Below are positions 33,494 through 41,717 of a stretch of DNA of 64,000 nucleotides, one piece after another. The DNA is taken from contig PHDC01000001.1 of NCBI GenBank assembly GCA_002842515.1, forward strand, positions 62,001-126,000. The letters run 5' to 3'. The notes below the pieces were generated by a model. That model ran no database searches. It saw nothing but the letters and a program-made list of their open reading frames with translations, and was not told the DNA's origin. Numbering within the stretch: the first letter of the stretch is position 1; each line of letters opens with the position of its first letter. The translations under genes and the position numbers were made by a program. Source of the stretch: Bacteroidetes bacterium HGW-Bacteroidetes-5. GTDB lineage: Bacteria; Bacteroidota; Bacteroidia; Bacteroidales; UBA932.

Positions 33494-34141
33494 ATGTCTC
33501 AACTATCATCATCTCACATTGAATACAATCTTCCCGATATTCAGGTTATGAATTCGCGGCTTGATTTTGCTTTCCAGACCTGGCAACCTGATGCTGTTTA
33601 CATAGTTTTGGGTAGATCCAACAATGCAGATAAGGCAGTCTATACAGATTTAGCCGAAAAAGATGGAGTTAAGATAATAAAGCGGCCATCAGGGGGAGAG
33701 AGCGTTGTTCTATCTCCCTCTATGATGGTTTTTTCATCAAAATTCTTATTGAAAAAAGATAGTAGTCCGGCAACTCTTTTTAAGATGGTAAACAAAAGTT
33801 TGATAGACTCACTCTCTGGTGCCGGAATTAAAAATCTATCATCAAAAGGGATTTCGGATCTTACAATTAATGATAAAAAGATATTGGGTTCCTCTATGTA
33901 CTTAAAAAACAACTATCTCTTCTATCACGCAGTTTTAAACATTAGCGAAGATGTCTCCCTGATATCTAAATATCTTAAACACCCTTCAAAAGAGCCTGAC
34001 TACAGGCAGGGAAGAGTACATAAAGAGTTTATTACATCACTTCATAATGAGGGATATAACCTTGATTATCATATGTTAGAGCTTTATATTGAGAGAGCAT
34101 TTAAAAACCTTTATTCATTAATTAGTGCGAATATCAATTAA
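33494..34141 (+). CDS. Lipoate-protein ligase A-like protein, short form
   Basis: 215 aa. The BPL/LplA catalytic fold is recognised from VLGRSNNADKAVY, KRPSGGESVVL (about 58-68; usually R-R-x-G-G-G) and the lysine loop NDKKILGSSMY (about 131-141). The C-terminal lid domain of about 100 residues found in E. coli LplA is absent, as in two-piece ligases or LipM/LipL-type transferases. It starts 7 bp after E3, so its likely job is lipoylation of the E2 encoded upstream (inference). Whether it uses free lipoate or octanoyl/lipoyl carriers cannot be told. Confidence 0.72.
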   Translation: MSQLSSSHIEYNLPDIQVMNSRLDFAFQTWQPDAVYIVLGRSNNADKAVYTDLAEKDGVKIIKRPSGGESVVLSPSMMVFSSKFLLKKDSSPATLFKMVNKSLIDSLSGAGIKNLSSKGISDLTINDKKILGSSMYLKNNYLFYHAVLNISEDVSLISKYLKHPSKEPDYRQGRVHKEFITSLHNEGYNLDYHMLELYIERAFKNLYSLISANIN

Positions 34142-34176
34142 TTGACTTAACTTCGCCGGATATTTCTACAAAGTCG

Positions 34177-34208
34177 TTGTCTAAATCACATCGTTTTGTG
34201 AAAGACAA
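34177..34208 (+). other. Imperfect hairpin between the lipoate ligase and the DEAD-box gene
   Basis: TTGTCT-AAA-TCACA pairs with TGTGA-A-AGACAA around a short loop. It has no T-tract, so terminator use is doubtful. It could be a leader or operator element of the helicase gene, whose ATG is 35 bp downstream. Confidence 0.3.
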
Positions 34209-34243
34209 TTTAAACAACGCATCAATCATCGTAAATTTATTTA

Positions 34244-35581
34244 ATGACATTTAACGAACTACAGATTATCGAGCCCATCCTGAAGGCCCTGATAAATGAG
34301 GGTTATTCTATACCCACACCAATTCAGGAACAGGCAATACCAATCCTGCTTCAAGGCCGCGACATCTTAGGATGTGCCCAAACAGGAACAGGCAAGACAG
34401 CCGCTTTTTCAATCCCTATTATTCAGAAACTGTACGAAAACAGAGATGTTGCAGATGTGAATACAGGAAGAAACAGTAAAAAGCAGAGGAAAAACATAAA
34501 AGCACTGGTTTTAACACCAACAAGAGAGCTTGCAGCCCAAATCGGGGATAGTTTTTCCAGCTACGGAAAATTCACATCTCTTAAGCATACCGTAATTTAC
34601 GGTGGCGTAAGACAGCGCTCACAAACAGATGCAATAAGAAACGGAGTTGACATTTTGGTCGCTACTCCCGGAAGATTGCTGGATCTTGTCAATCAAGGTC
34701 ACGTTAACTTAAGACATATTGAGTTCTTTGTGCTTGATGAAGCAGACAGAATGTTAGATATGGGCTTTATTACAGATATAAAAAGGGTTATAGACCTCAT
34801 TCCTCAGAGCAGACAAACTCTGTTATTCTCTGCAACAATGCCGTCTGAAATCTCCAGCCTGGCTGAATCTCTTCTAAATAATCCTGTTAAGGTAGAAGTC
34901 ACTCCTGTTGAAGCAACTGTAGATCTTATAGATCAATATCTCTACTTCGCAGACAGAGGAAATAAGACACCACTTTTGATTGACCTTTTAAATGATGATG
35001 ATGTAGAATCTGCACTCATCTTTTCAAGGACAAAGCACGGAGCAGATAAATTATCTAAGAGTCTCACAAGAGCCGGTATTAACTGCGATGCAATTCACGG
35101 TAATAAATCTCAGAACGCCAGACAGAAAAGTCTTTCGGATTTCAAGAGAAAAAGAACCCGTGTATTGGTTGCTACAGATATAGCTGCCAGGGGAATAGAT
35201 ATCAATCAGATATCACACGTAATCAATTATGACCTTCCGGAGGCTGCAGAGACTTATGTACACAGAATTGGAAGGACGGGCAGAGCCGGATACAGCGGAG
35301 TTGCGCTCTCATTTTGTGATTCGGGTGAATTAGGAATGTTAAAGAGCATTCAAAAGCTTATTGGCAAGGATATCAACGTTATAGCCGGACACGAATTTGA
35401 GTGTGCAGTTTGTGTTGAAAAGATAGAGAGGCTTAAAAAGAGTGTTGCCAAAGGAAAAGAGAGAACAGGTTCAGGCTTGCAAACCGTGGCCGGAACTCAG
35501 GAGAAGAGCTCTTCTAACAGATACAAAGGAAAAAGAACAAAAGGAGAGTTTTGGCAGAAGGGCAGACGCAGAAGCGCTTAA
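34244..35581 (+). CDS. DEAD-box RNA helicase, RhlE-like
   Basis: 445 aa. Q motif TPIQEQAIP, motif I AQTGTGKTAA (about 48-57), motif Ib TPGR, motif II DEAD, motif III SAT, and motif VI HRIGRTGRAG are all intact. A basic, Lys/Arg-rich tail of about 70 residues (KERTGSGLQ ... YKGKRTKGEFWQKGRRRSA) is typical of RhlE-type helicases acting in ribosome assembly or RNA turnover. A short cysteine pair (EFECAVCVEK) lies before the tail. Single gene followed by an intrinsic terminator. Confidence 0.9.
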   Translation: MTFNELQIIEPILKALINEGYSIPTPIQEQAIPILLQGRDILGCAQTGTGKTAAFSIPIIQKLYENRDVADVNTGRNSKKQRKNIKALVLTPTRELAAQIGDSFSSYGKFTSLKHTVIYGGVRQRSQTDAIRNGVDILVATPGRLLDLVNQGHVNLRHIEFFVLDEADRMLDMGFITDIKRVIDLIPQSRQTLLFSATMPSEISSLAESLLNNPVKVEVTPVEATVDLIDQYLYFADRGNKTPLLIDLLNDDDVESALIFSRTKHGADKLSKSLTRAGINCDAIHGNKSQNARQKSLSDFKRKRTRVLVATDIAARGIDINQISHVINYDLPEAAETYVHRIGRTGRAGYSGVALSFCDSGELGMLKSIQKLIGKDINVIAGHEFECAVCVEKIERLKKSVAKGKERTGSGLQTVAGTQEKSSSNRYKGKRTKGEFWQKGRRRSA

Positions 35582-35601
35582 TAACTGTAAAACAATAAGA
35601 T

Positions 35602-35637
35602 AAAGGGGAGTTCTGGAGACAGTCTCCCTTTTTTTAT
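35602..35637 (+). terminator. Intrinsic terminator after the DEAD-box helicase gene
   Basis: AAAGGGGAG ... CTCCCTTTTTTT: GC-rich stem with an alternative inner stem GGAGA-CAG-TCTCC, followed by a seven-T tract. Starts 20 bp past the stop. Confidence 0.75.
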
Positions 35638-35653
35638 TTAGTATTAAAAATGC

Positions 35654-35661
35654 TATTTTTG
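35654..35661 (+). promoter_or_regulatory. Promoter -7 element (TATTTTTG) for the glycosyltransferase gene
   Basis: Full TAnnTTTG match between the terminator above and the ATG at 35687, 25 bp upstream of the start. Confidence 0.5.
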
Positions 35662-35686
35662 TTATCTAAAACTTAACACTTGGGGA

Positions 35687-37411
35687 ATGAATTTCATACA
35701 GAATCATCTAAAACTTCCTGATGGAAAAAAAGGTGTAAAGAGCATATTTATAGCAATTCTTATAGTTTGGTTTCTTATAAATCTCATACAATCTGTAACA
35801 ACAGATGTGATTAGGGATGAAGCGTACTATCATTTCTATTCTCAGAATCTCTCCTGGGGCTATTTTGATCACCCGCCTGCCGTTGCTTTAATGATTAAAA
35901 TAAGCTCTCTGTTGTTTAATAATGAACTTAGCGTAAGGTTTATAACTCTATTACTCCAGATTATCACTCTATCATTGATTTGGAAGATAATTGAAGATAA
36001 AAACGCCTCAAAATCGGATGTACTTTCATTTTTCGGAATATCTGCCGCAGTTGTAATGTTTGTGGTGTATGGATTCATAACAACACCAGACTCCCCTCTA
36101 CTGCTCTTTACTGCCCTCTTCCTTCTATCTTATAAAAGATTTCTGGAAAAAGACGGCTTTGTAAATTGCCTTTTACTGACAATATCAATGGCCGCTCTAA
36201 TCTACAGTAAATACCAGGGTGGGCTGATTATTCTGCTGGTAATTATTTCAAATCCAAAACTTCTTCTTAACTACCGTTTTTGGCTGAGCGGGATTGCAGC
36301 ACTGCTTCTTTTAGCCCCGCACATTTTTTGGCAGTTGGATAATGACTTTCCTTCCCTAAAATACCACACAACCGGAAGGTCTAAACCTTTTAAAATAGGC
36401 TATTTTTTAGAGTATCTACCTAACCAATTGGCAAATTTTAATCCATTTATACTCGGAGTGATATCATATATAATATTTAAGTTTAAGCCGGAAGGAGATT
36501 TTAGAAGAGGACTCTATTTTATAATTGTGGGGATGATTCTCTTTTTCTGGGGGACAACCTTTAGGGGACACGTAGAGCCTCAGTGGACTATAGCTGCCTC
36601 CATTCCTATGATTATTCTTATTTATGAGTTCTCCAGAAAGAGTTTGAAGATTCAAAAATATTTAAGAAGATTTGTATATCCCTCCATAATTCTACTTCTT
36701 ATCTTCAGAGTAATTCTCACCCAGGACTCCCTCCCGATTAAGCTTGAGTTTTACAATCAACAGAGATGGGCTCAGGAACTAAAGGAGATTGTAGGAGAGA
36801 GGGCAGTTATTTTCAGTGACGGTTACCAGAGGCCATCTGTTTATAAATTTTATGCAAAATCTGATGCATTTACTGTAAACTCTCTCTATTACAGACAAAA
36901 CCAGTACGATTTAAACGGGTATAAAAATAATTTTTTTGATAGGGATATTGCAATTGTCACGGATAGATATGATTCTCTATCACAAGCTTATCCAATTCTT
37001 GATAAAGATACTATCTGGCTTAGATTCTCCAATTACCTTGTATTGACATCAGATATAGATATTATATTTAATATACCTAAACACTCAATTTTTTCTCAAT
37101 CAAAAGAGTATGTTTCTGAAATTTCTCTAATTAACAAAAACGAGAGAGATATCCCTTTTAATGACAAGAATTTTCCCGTCTCTCTCCACCTGGTTCTGAT
37201 AGAAAAGGGGAAAAAGTACTCTGTCCAAGCTTTTTTTGATAAAGAGATAACAGGAATAAAAAGAAGAGAATCAATTAATTGTACAATTAATTTCTCAATT
37301 CCGGAAGATATTCCTTCCGGAACATACCATATGTTGTTCTCGCTAAAAACAGAACCTTTCAGAGAGGGATTTAATAGTAAGAGTGAGAAAGTGCTAATAG
37401 AGAGAAGATAG
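35687..37411 (+). CDS. GT39/ArnT-like integral membrane glycosyltransferase
   Basis: 574 aa. About 9-10 hydrophobic segments over residues 18-350, then a soluble C-terminal domain of about 220 residues. The first loop has RDEAYYHFYSQNLSWGYFDHPP (about 44-65), the acidic D-E pair and G-Y-F-D-H-P-P signature of GT-C fold polyprenyl-phosphate sugar transferases (PMT/ArnT group). It probably moves a sugar from a lipid carrier to an envelope acceptor on the periplasmic side; donor and acceptor unknown. Has its own promoter element and is followed 23 bp later by the SRAP gene. Confidence 0.75.
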   Translation: MNFIQNHLKLPDGKKGVKSIFIAILIVWFLINLIQSVTTDVIRDEAYYHFYSQNLSWGYFDHPPAVALMIKISSLLFNNELSVRFITLLLQIITLSLIWKIIEDKNASKSDVLSFFGISAAVVMFVVYGFITTPDSPLLLFTALFLLSYKRFLEKDGFVNCLLLTISMAALIYSKYQGGLIILLVIISNPKLLLNYRFWLSGIAALLLLAPHIFWQLDNDFPSLKYHTTGRSKPFKIGYFLEYLPNQLANFNPFILGVISYIIFKFKPEGDFRRGLYFIIVGMILFFWGTTFRGHVEPQWTIAASIPMIILIYEFSRKSLKIQKYLRRFVYPSIILLLIFRVILTQDSLPIKLEFYNQQRWAQELKEIVGERAVIFSDGYQRPSVYKFYAKSDAFTVNSLYYRQNQYDLNGYKNNFFDRDIAIVTDRYDSLSQAYPILDKDTIWLRFSNYLVLTSDIDIIFNIPKHSIFSQSKEYVSEISLINKNERDIPFNDKNFPVSLHLVLIEKGKKYSVQAFFDKEITGIKRRESINCTINFSIPEDIPSGTYHMLFSLKTEPFREGFNSKSEKVLIERR

Positions 37412-37434
37412 ATTTAAGGCTAAAAATAACCAAT

Positions 37435-38094
37435 ATGTGTTTTTACTTCCGACAGTCTAAAGAGGCACTGGCAGTTGCTAACCGCTTTAAAGTCAAATTT
37501 AAAGAGAGAGATTCCATGTCGAGCTCCCAAACAATAAATGGATTTTCTCATCCAAAATGTGCAGTTATAATTGACAGAGATCCAAGTGAAATCAATTTTT
37601 ATAACTGGGGCTTAATACCTGCAGGATCAGATGAATCTATTCAGAAATATACCTTAAATGCAAGAATTGAGACTCTTGAACAGAAGTGGTCATATAAAAG
37701 TGTTATCAATAACAGATGCCTTGTAATTGCAGATGGATTCTACGAGTGGAAAGATAGAACAGCTAATGGGAGGAATTATAAGGATAGATATCTTATAACA
37801 TTGGAAGATGATAATCTTTTCGCTTTTGCTGGACTCTACTCAAGCTGGATAAAAATGAACGGAGCTGTCTCATACGAAAGTTTCACAATATTAACTACTC
37901 AGGCAAATGATGTGGTTGCTCAGATTCACTCAAAAAAAAGGATGCCTGTCATACTTAGTAGAGATGACGAGTTGAGATGGCTAAATGGGTTGCCTTATAA
38001 AGAGGTTGAATACCCATATAGTGTTAATCTTAAGGCAAGACCATCAATCGAAGTTAGAAATATAAAAGAGGAGCTTTTCGGCTCCTCTCTATAG
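37435..38094 (+). CDS. SRAP (HMCES/YedK) abasic-site crosslinking protein
   Basis: 219 aa. The mature N-terminus is Cys2 (M-C-F-Y-F), the residue that forms the covalent bond with abasic sites in single-stranded DNA. The other SRAP signatures are present: LNARIETL (Asn-Ala-Arg with Glu), GFYEW, and IHSKKRMPVIL with the catalytic His. Protects abasic sites during replication and is often SOS-linked, here 6.5 kb from umuDC. The last codons encode a perfect 8-bp hairpin (38067-38088). Confidence 0.92.
   Translation: MCFYFRQSKEALAVANRFKVKFKERDSMSSSQTINGFSHPKCAVIIDRDPSEINFYNWGLIPAGSDESIQKYTLNARIETLEQKWSYKSVINNRCLVIADGFYEWKDRTANGRNYKDRYLITLEDDNLFAFAGLYSSWIKMNGAVSYESFTILTTQANDVVAQIHSKKRMPVILSRDDELRWLNGLPYKEVEYPYSVNLKARPSIEVRNIKEELFGSSL
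38067..38088. other. 8-bp hairpin at the 3' end of the SRAP gene
   Basis: AGAGGAGC-TTTTCG-GCTCCTCT, perfect stem with a 6-nt loop, inside the last codons of the SRAP gene and between convergent genes. It lacks a T-tract on either strand, so it may stabilise 3' ends rather than terminate alone. Confidence 0.4.
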
Positions 38095-38122
38095 GCTAGA
38101 TCAAACTCCTTAAATTATTGGA

Positions 38123-38569
38123 TTATTCAATATCAATCATCCTTACAGGTTTAGGCTTTGCCTCTTCTCTTTTTGGAAGATTTACCTTTAGTATGCCATT
38201 CTCATATTTTGCAGCAATTTTATCACTGTTAACAGTGGTAGGCAGAGAAAATGATCTGCAAAAAGATTGATAACTGAACTCTTTTTTTGAATAGCGACTT
38301 TCATCCGAGTTCTCTCTCTCTGTACTTTTTTCTGATGAAATAGAGAGTATCCCCTGGTTTACTTCAATTTTAAAGTCACTCTTCTCCATTCCGGGAGCAG
38401 CCATCTCAACTTCAAAACTTTCATCTGTCTCTTTTATATTTACAGATGGTAGTGTTGTATTGGTCATAGAAAAATTTCTTAAAGACCAGTCACTCCAGTC
38501 ATTTGCTAAAAAATCATTAAATAGATTTGTCCAGACTGGAAGATTCTCGCTTCTCTTAATTAGTGTCAT
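38123..38569 (-). CDS. Small heat-shock protein, Hsp20/alpha-crystallin family
   Basis: 148 aa from the ATG at 38569, which has GGAGG 5-6 nt upstream, one of the few strong Shine-Dalgarno sites in the window. Alpha-crystallin domain from about residue 40: PSVNIKETDESFEVEMAAPGMEKSDFKIEV ... YENGILKVNLPK, ending in KPVRMIDIE with an I-x-I-like tail used in oligomer assembly. ATP-independent holdase chaperone. An in-frame ATG 51 bp upstream adds no domain and would hide the Shine-Dalgarno inside the coding region. Confidence 0.9.
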   Translation of the reverse strand: MTLIKRSENLPVWTNLFNDFLANDWSDWSLRNFSMTNTTLPSVNIKETDESFEVEMAAPGMEKSDFKIEVNQGILSISSEKSTERENSDESRYSKKEFSYQSFCRSFSLPTTVNSDKIAAKYENGILKVNLPKREEAKPKPVRMIDIE

Positions 38570-38683
38570 ATTAACCTCCATTTTAAAGTTTAAACAATAA
38601 TTATCCCTCTGAAATTCCATTTCAATAGGACTTCAATTATCTATTTTCAAAATGAATACCACACGATTTTATAGCAAGAATTA

Positions 38684-38696
38684 TGACAATTTGTCA
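38684..38696. promoter_or_regulatory. 13-bp palindrome upstream of hsp20 (TGACAATTTGTCA)
   Basis: Perfect 6-bp arms around one base, just past the DUF190 stop and 115 bp before the Hsp20 ATG. On the minus strand the following bases, TGTCATAATTCTTGCT, loosely resemble a sigma-54 site but lack the GG at -24. A candidate operator only. Confidence 0.3.
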
Positions 38697-38702
38697 GATT
38701 AT

Positions 38703-39056
38703 CTATCGCTTCTCTCCCCGCTTAAGCAGCGCGATTGTAGCCTCCTGGATAGTAATAAGGCACCCTTTTTCTGACTCTTCAATGTAGGGCTTAATATGCT
38801 CTACAAAACCTGCAATCTTATCACTGGACTCAACAAATTCGATTACAATTGGAATTTTATCGTTTATCTCAAGAAGTTTTTGACTGTGAACCTTGCTACT
38901 TGAACCGAAACCCATTATACCCCTGATAACGGTAGCTCCTGTAAGCCCATACTCTTTTGCTGCATATACGATTACCTCATACAGAGATGAATTTTTATAC
39001 TTATCTGTAGAGCTGATATAGATCTTTAGCGACCTAACTGTTTCTGATGTTTTCAT
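38703..39056 (-). CDS. DUF190 family protein
   Basis: 117 aa, soluble, ferredoxin-like fold expected for DUF190 (PII-related). Recognised from KIYISSTDKYKNSSLYEVIVYAAKEYGLTGATVIRGIMGFG and the conserved DKIPIVIEFVESSDKI. DUF190 genes commonly sit beside fluC/crcB, as here with a 15-bp gap, and are presumed to modulate fluoride export. Exact role unknown. Confidence 0.85.
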   Translation of the reverse strand: MKTSETVRSLKIYISSTDKYKNSSLYEVIVYAAKEYGLTGATVIRGIMGFGSSSKVHSQKLLEINDKIPIVIEFVESSDKIAGFVEHIKPYIEESEKGCLITIQEATIALLKRGEKR

Positions 39057-39071
39057 CTGTAAGATTATTAA

Positions 39072-39449
39072 TCATAAAAGCTTTGTGAATATGTTTCCGA
39101 TATAGAGAGCTATTAGTCCCACAAAAAGGCTTAATCCGGCGTAAAGTGCAGATTGAAGGAAGTTTCCATCTTTCAAAAGAGATGCGTTCTCATAGACAAA
39201 TGTAGAGAAGGTTGTAAAGCCACCACAAAAGCCTACTGTCAAAAAAAGTCTCATCTCATTTGAGAGTAGCTCTCCCCTATCCAATAAACCATATATTACA
39301 CCAAGCAAAAGACTACCCAAAATGTTTACAACTAGAGTTCCAATTGGAAAAGAGAATGGAAACAGTTGCTGTATATATTTTGATGTAAAGAATCTTGCAA
39401 CACTTCCAAGGAAACCTCCTGTGCCTATTATCAATATAATTCTGAGCAT
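39072..39449 (-). CDS. crcB: Fluoride channel FluC/CrcB
   Basis: 125 aa, four membrane segments. Dual-topology dimeric channel exporting fluoride. Signature GGFLGSVARFF near the N-terminus, VNILGSLLLGVIYG, and the fluoride-path GFCGGFTTFSTF (about 76-87). Single-copy CrcB with a DUF190 partner. I looked for a crcB-motif fluoride riboswitch in the 55 bp upstream and saw none. Confidence 0.93.
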   Translation of the reverse strand: MLRIILIIGTGGFLGSVARFFTSKYIQQLFPFSFPIGTLVVNILGSLLLGVIYGLLDRGELLSNEMRLFLTVGFCGGFTTFSTFVYENASLLKDGNFLQSALYAGLSLFVGLIALYIGNIFTKLL

Positions 39450-39504
39450 TATTATTTTTACTTTAAATTCTACACTAATTTCATTTTCTTCTGGAAATCA
39501 ACAA

Positions 39505-40911
39505 TTATCTTGATGTGATTTCATTAATCCACTCTAAAATACTCTTTAAAACAGAAGGATTCATAGTCTCTTCAATTGTTGAATACTCTTTTGGGTGTCC
39601 AGTAGGTGCGGTCTGAAAAAGATGATTAAGGCCTTCAAATTCAATAGATGTAACATTATTATTACTATGAGTAACAACCGTGTTATTTGGTCTTTTTTCA
39701 CCTGTAAGAGCCATATATATGGCATCAAGATTTGTTTTAGAAATTACTTGAAGGTCTTTATTACCATTTATTGAAAGTACAGGGCATTCTGTTTTTTTGA
39801 GTGCATCAATCGGGTCATAACTAAGATAAAATATCATCCAGGGTGTGAGCAATGAAGCTAGTTGTTGATTTATTGCACTCTGGGGAATCTCTCCATTACT
39901 CTCCTTAACCAAAGTTTGAGAGATGATCTTCTTAAGAGATGTTATATCCCCTTTGTGTATCTCAATCAGGTCAAATAGTTTGTTGTTCAAATTTTGGTAA
40001 GCATCAATATCTTCTTCTGTGGAGCCGGATGCCTGTGATATCGCTGCCTGCTGAGCTATTATTATATCTCTTCCCTTCAATCCTGGAGCAGCCATAAGAA
40101 CAATAAATGAAATATCTTCATATTCTGATGCCACAATTGGTGCTATAATCCCCCCCTCACTGTGCCCTATGAGACCAATTTTTCCAATATCCCCTCTGTT
40201 GCGTAGAAACTTATAAGCCCATTTTACATCTTCGGCAAAATCTAAAGTATTTGCGAGAGCAAATTTTCCTCCGGAGCTTCCCACTCCCCTTTCGTCATAT
40301 CTTAAAACAGCTATTCCGTTTTTGGTCAAAAAATCAGAAAGTAAAAGAAATGGTTTATGACCCATAATCTCCTCATTTCGGTTCTGTGGTCCGCTACCAC
40401 TTATAAGTATTACGGCATTGTGAACATTTCCATCCCTTGGAAGAGTAAGAGTTCCGGCAAGAACTATACTATCTCTCTTATTTGGAATGAACACCTCTTC
40501 TGATATGTACGGAAATGGCTCCTTCGGCTCCTGAGGTCTGGCAGATCCTTCTGGCACTCTTTTAGATAGATTAAGTTGAATAGTTTGACCAGCTTGACGG
40601 AGAGTCCCTATTACTTTATCTCCCATATAAACTCCATTATACTCCATCATAATTGAAGAGTGTTTAATGTTGAGAATTGATTTAGAGAAGGTTACAGAAT
40701 CCATCACAATACCCGTTGCACCCTGATCCGGACTATCCATTGTTCCTGTATAGAGAGAATCACTTCGCTTAATATCAAAAACAATTCTTAACTCTATGTT
40801 TTGAATTTTTAGCTTGCCATACCATTTACCCTCAATTGACTGAGCATAGGTATTAGGTGTTAAGATGAGGCAGGCAAACAGAAAAATGAAAAAGTATCTC
40901 ATATTTCTCAT
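39505..40911 (-). CDS. Secreted alpha/beta hydrolase (serine esterase/peptidase type)
   Basis: 468 aa from the ATG at 40911, with a signal peptide (MRNMRYFFIFLFACLILTPNTYAQ). An N-terminal beta domain of about 100 residues (IEGKWYGKLKIQNIELRIVFDIKR) precedes an alpha/beta hydrolase with nucleophile GHSEGG (G-x-S-x-G), acid loop INGNKDLQV, and His in EFEGLNHLFQ. Likely periplasmic; substrate unknown. A longer start at 40956 lies upstream of the TATATTTG promoter element and is not used; a second ATG at 40902 is also possible. Confidence 0.8.
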   Translation of the reverse strand: MRNMRYFFIFLFACLILTPNTYAQSIEGKWYGKLKIQNIELRIVFDIKRSDSLYTGTMDSPDQGATGIVMDSVTFSKSILNIKHSSIMMEYNGVYMGDKVIGTLRQAGQTIQLNLSKRVPEGSARPQEPKEPFPYISEEVFIPNKRDSIVLAGTLTLPRDGNVHNAVILISGSGPQNRNEEIMGHKPFLLLSDFLTKNGIAVLRYDERGVGSSGGKFALANTLDFAEDVKWAYKFLRNRGDIGKIGLIGHSEGGIIAPIVASEYEDISFIVLMAAPGLKGRDIIIAQQAAISQASGSTEEDIDAYQNLNNKLFDLIEIHKGDITSLKKIISQTLVKESNGEIPQSAINQQLASLLTPWMIFYLSYDPIDALKKTECPVLSINGNKDLQVISKTNLDAIYMALTGEKRPNNTVVTHSNNNVTSIEFEGLNHLFQTAPTGHPKEYSTIEETMNPSVLKSILEWINEITSR

Positions 40912-40931
40912 AACAAAAATATTAGTGATGA

Positions 40932-40939
40932 CAAATATA
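40932..40939 (-). promoter_or_regulatory. Promoter -7 element (TATATTTG) for the secreted hydrolase
   Basis: Minus-strand full match 21 bp before the ATG at 40911. It sits just behind the YjbH-like gene, separating the hydrolase from the envelope locus upstream. Confidence 0.5.
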
Positions 40940-40960
40940 GGAAAATGGTTTAACAAAAAA

Positions 40961-41698
40961 CTAAAGTATAGAGAACTGTGCCTGTGCCCCGAATGAGAGG
41001 TATTTTAGGTCTTGAACAAAGAGTTGAAGATAGAGGTATTTGAAGATTAAAATATTGCCCCCAAGATTAAAGTTTCTGGTGTCGTATTCGGCAATAAGGT
41101 TGAGCCCCTTGTAGAAATTTGGAGAGAATGAGATACCTCCGGAAAGTGGGAAGTTAATGGTCTGTTTGGTGCTCGATAACATATTGTAGGCCGCGTGAAC
41201 ACCTATTTTATTTCCTGAAATATCAATATGCTTACTTATAGCTAGGTAATGAGTGCCAAAATACTTATTACCTCTTCCAGGATCAAAAAGATTTGAAGTA
41301 TTAGAAGTAAGTACATCATTTGACCCAATTACAACAGATGGTAAATATTTTCTCTCTTTTAAAAGTCTAAATTTTAGACATATAGCTCTATCAACATTGG
41401 TGAACTTCCCCTCGTCATAGAGATCAAATGCGGTATTAGTTATTGCAACTTCAAGAAAAGGCAGGAATGTAATATTTAGAAAGAAATTGAAGGTGTTATA
41501 ATCCCAGGTGTCAGGGGTCATATTTGTGTTTAGAAAGTTCCCTCCAATCTTAACAGTTCCATCTTTAGACATAACGGCAGATGGGCTGTTTAACAATCCG
41601 CTAACACCCATTGAGCTCTGTGGATACAAATAAACAGAGGAGGCGACGAGCAACAGTGTTGCACATAGCCTCCTCATATTTAAAACAATTAACCTCAT
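40961..41698 (-). CDS. YjbH/GfcD-like outer-membrane barrel, small subunit
   Basis: 245 aa with a signal peptide (MRRLCATLLLVASSVYLYPQ from the second Met). The start of the mature part, GVSGLLNSPSAVMSKDGTVKIGGNFLN, matches the YjbH domain opening (G-L-x-x-x-P-S/T-A). The rest alternates in beta strands with aromatic girdles, ending in a terminal-strand-like AQAQFSIL. GfcD/YjbH proteins (about 700 aa) serve exopolysaccharide export; here only one barrel-sized piece is present. Third gene of a three-gene envelope operon. Confidence 0.6.
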   Translation of the reverse strand: MRLIVLNMRRLCATLLLVASSVYLYPQSSMGVSGLLNSPSAVMSKDGTVKIGGNFLNTNMTPDTWDYNTFNFFLNITFLPFLEVAITNTAFDLYDEGKFTNVDRAICLKFRLLKERKYLPSVVIGSNDVLTSNTSNLFDPGRGNKYFGTHYLAISKHIDISGNKIGVHAAYNMLSSTKQTINFPLSGGISFSPNFYKGLNLIAEYDTRNFNLGGNILIFKYLYLQLFVQDLKYLSFGAQAQFSIL

Positions 41699-41717
41699 AA
41701 CAGGTTAATGAGTAGTA

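Noticed and set aside
39450-39504. Fluoride riboswitch upstream of crcB
   Set aside because: The 55-bp gap is AT-rich and shows no pseudoknot-forming crcB-motif core.
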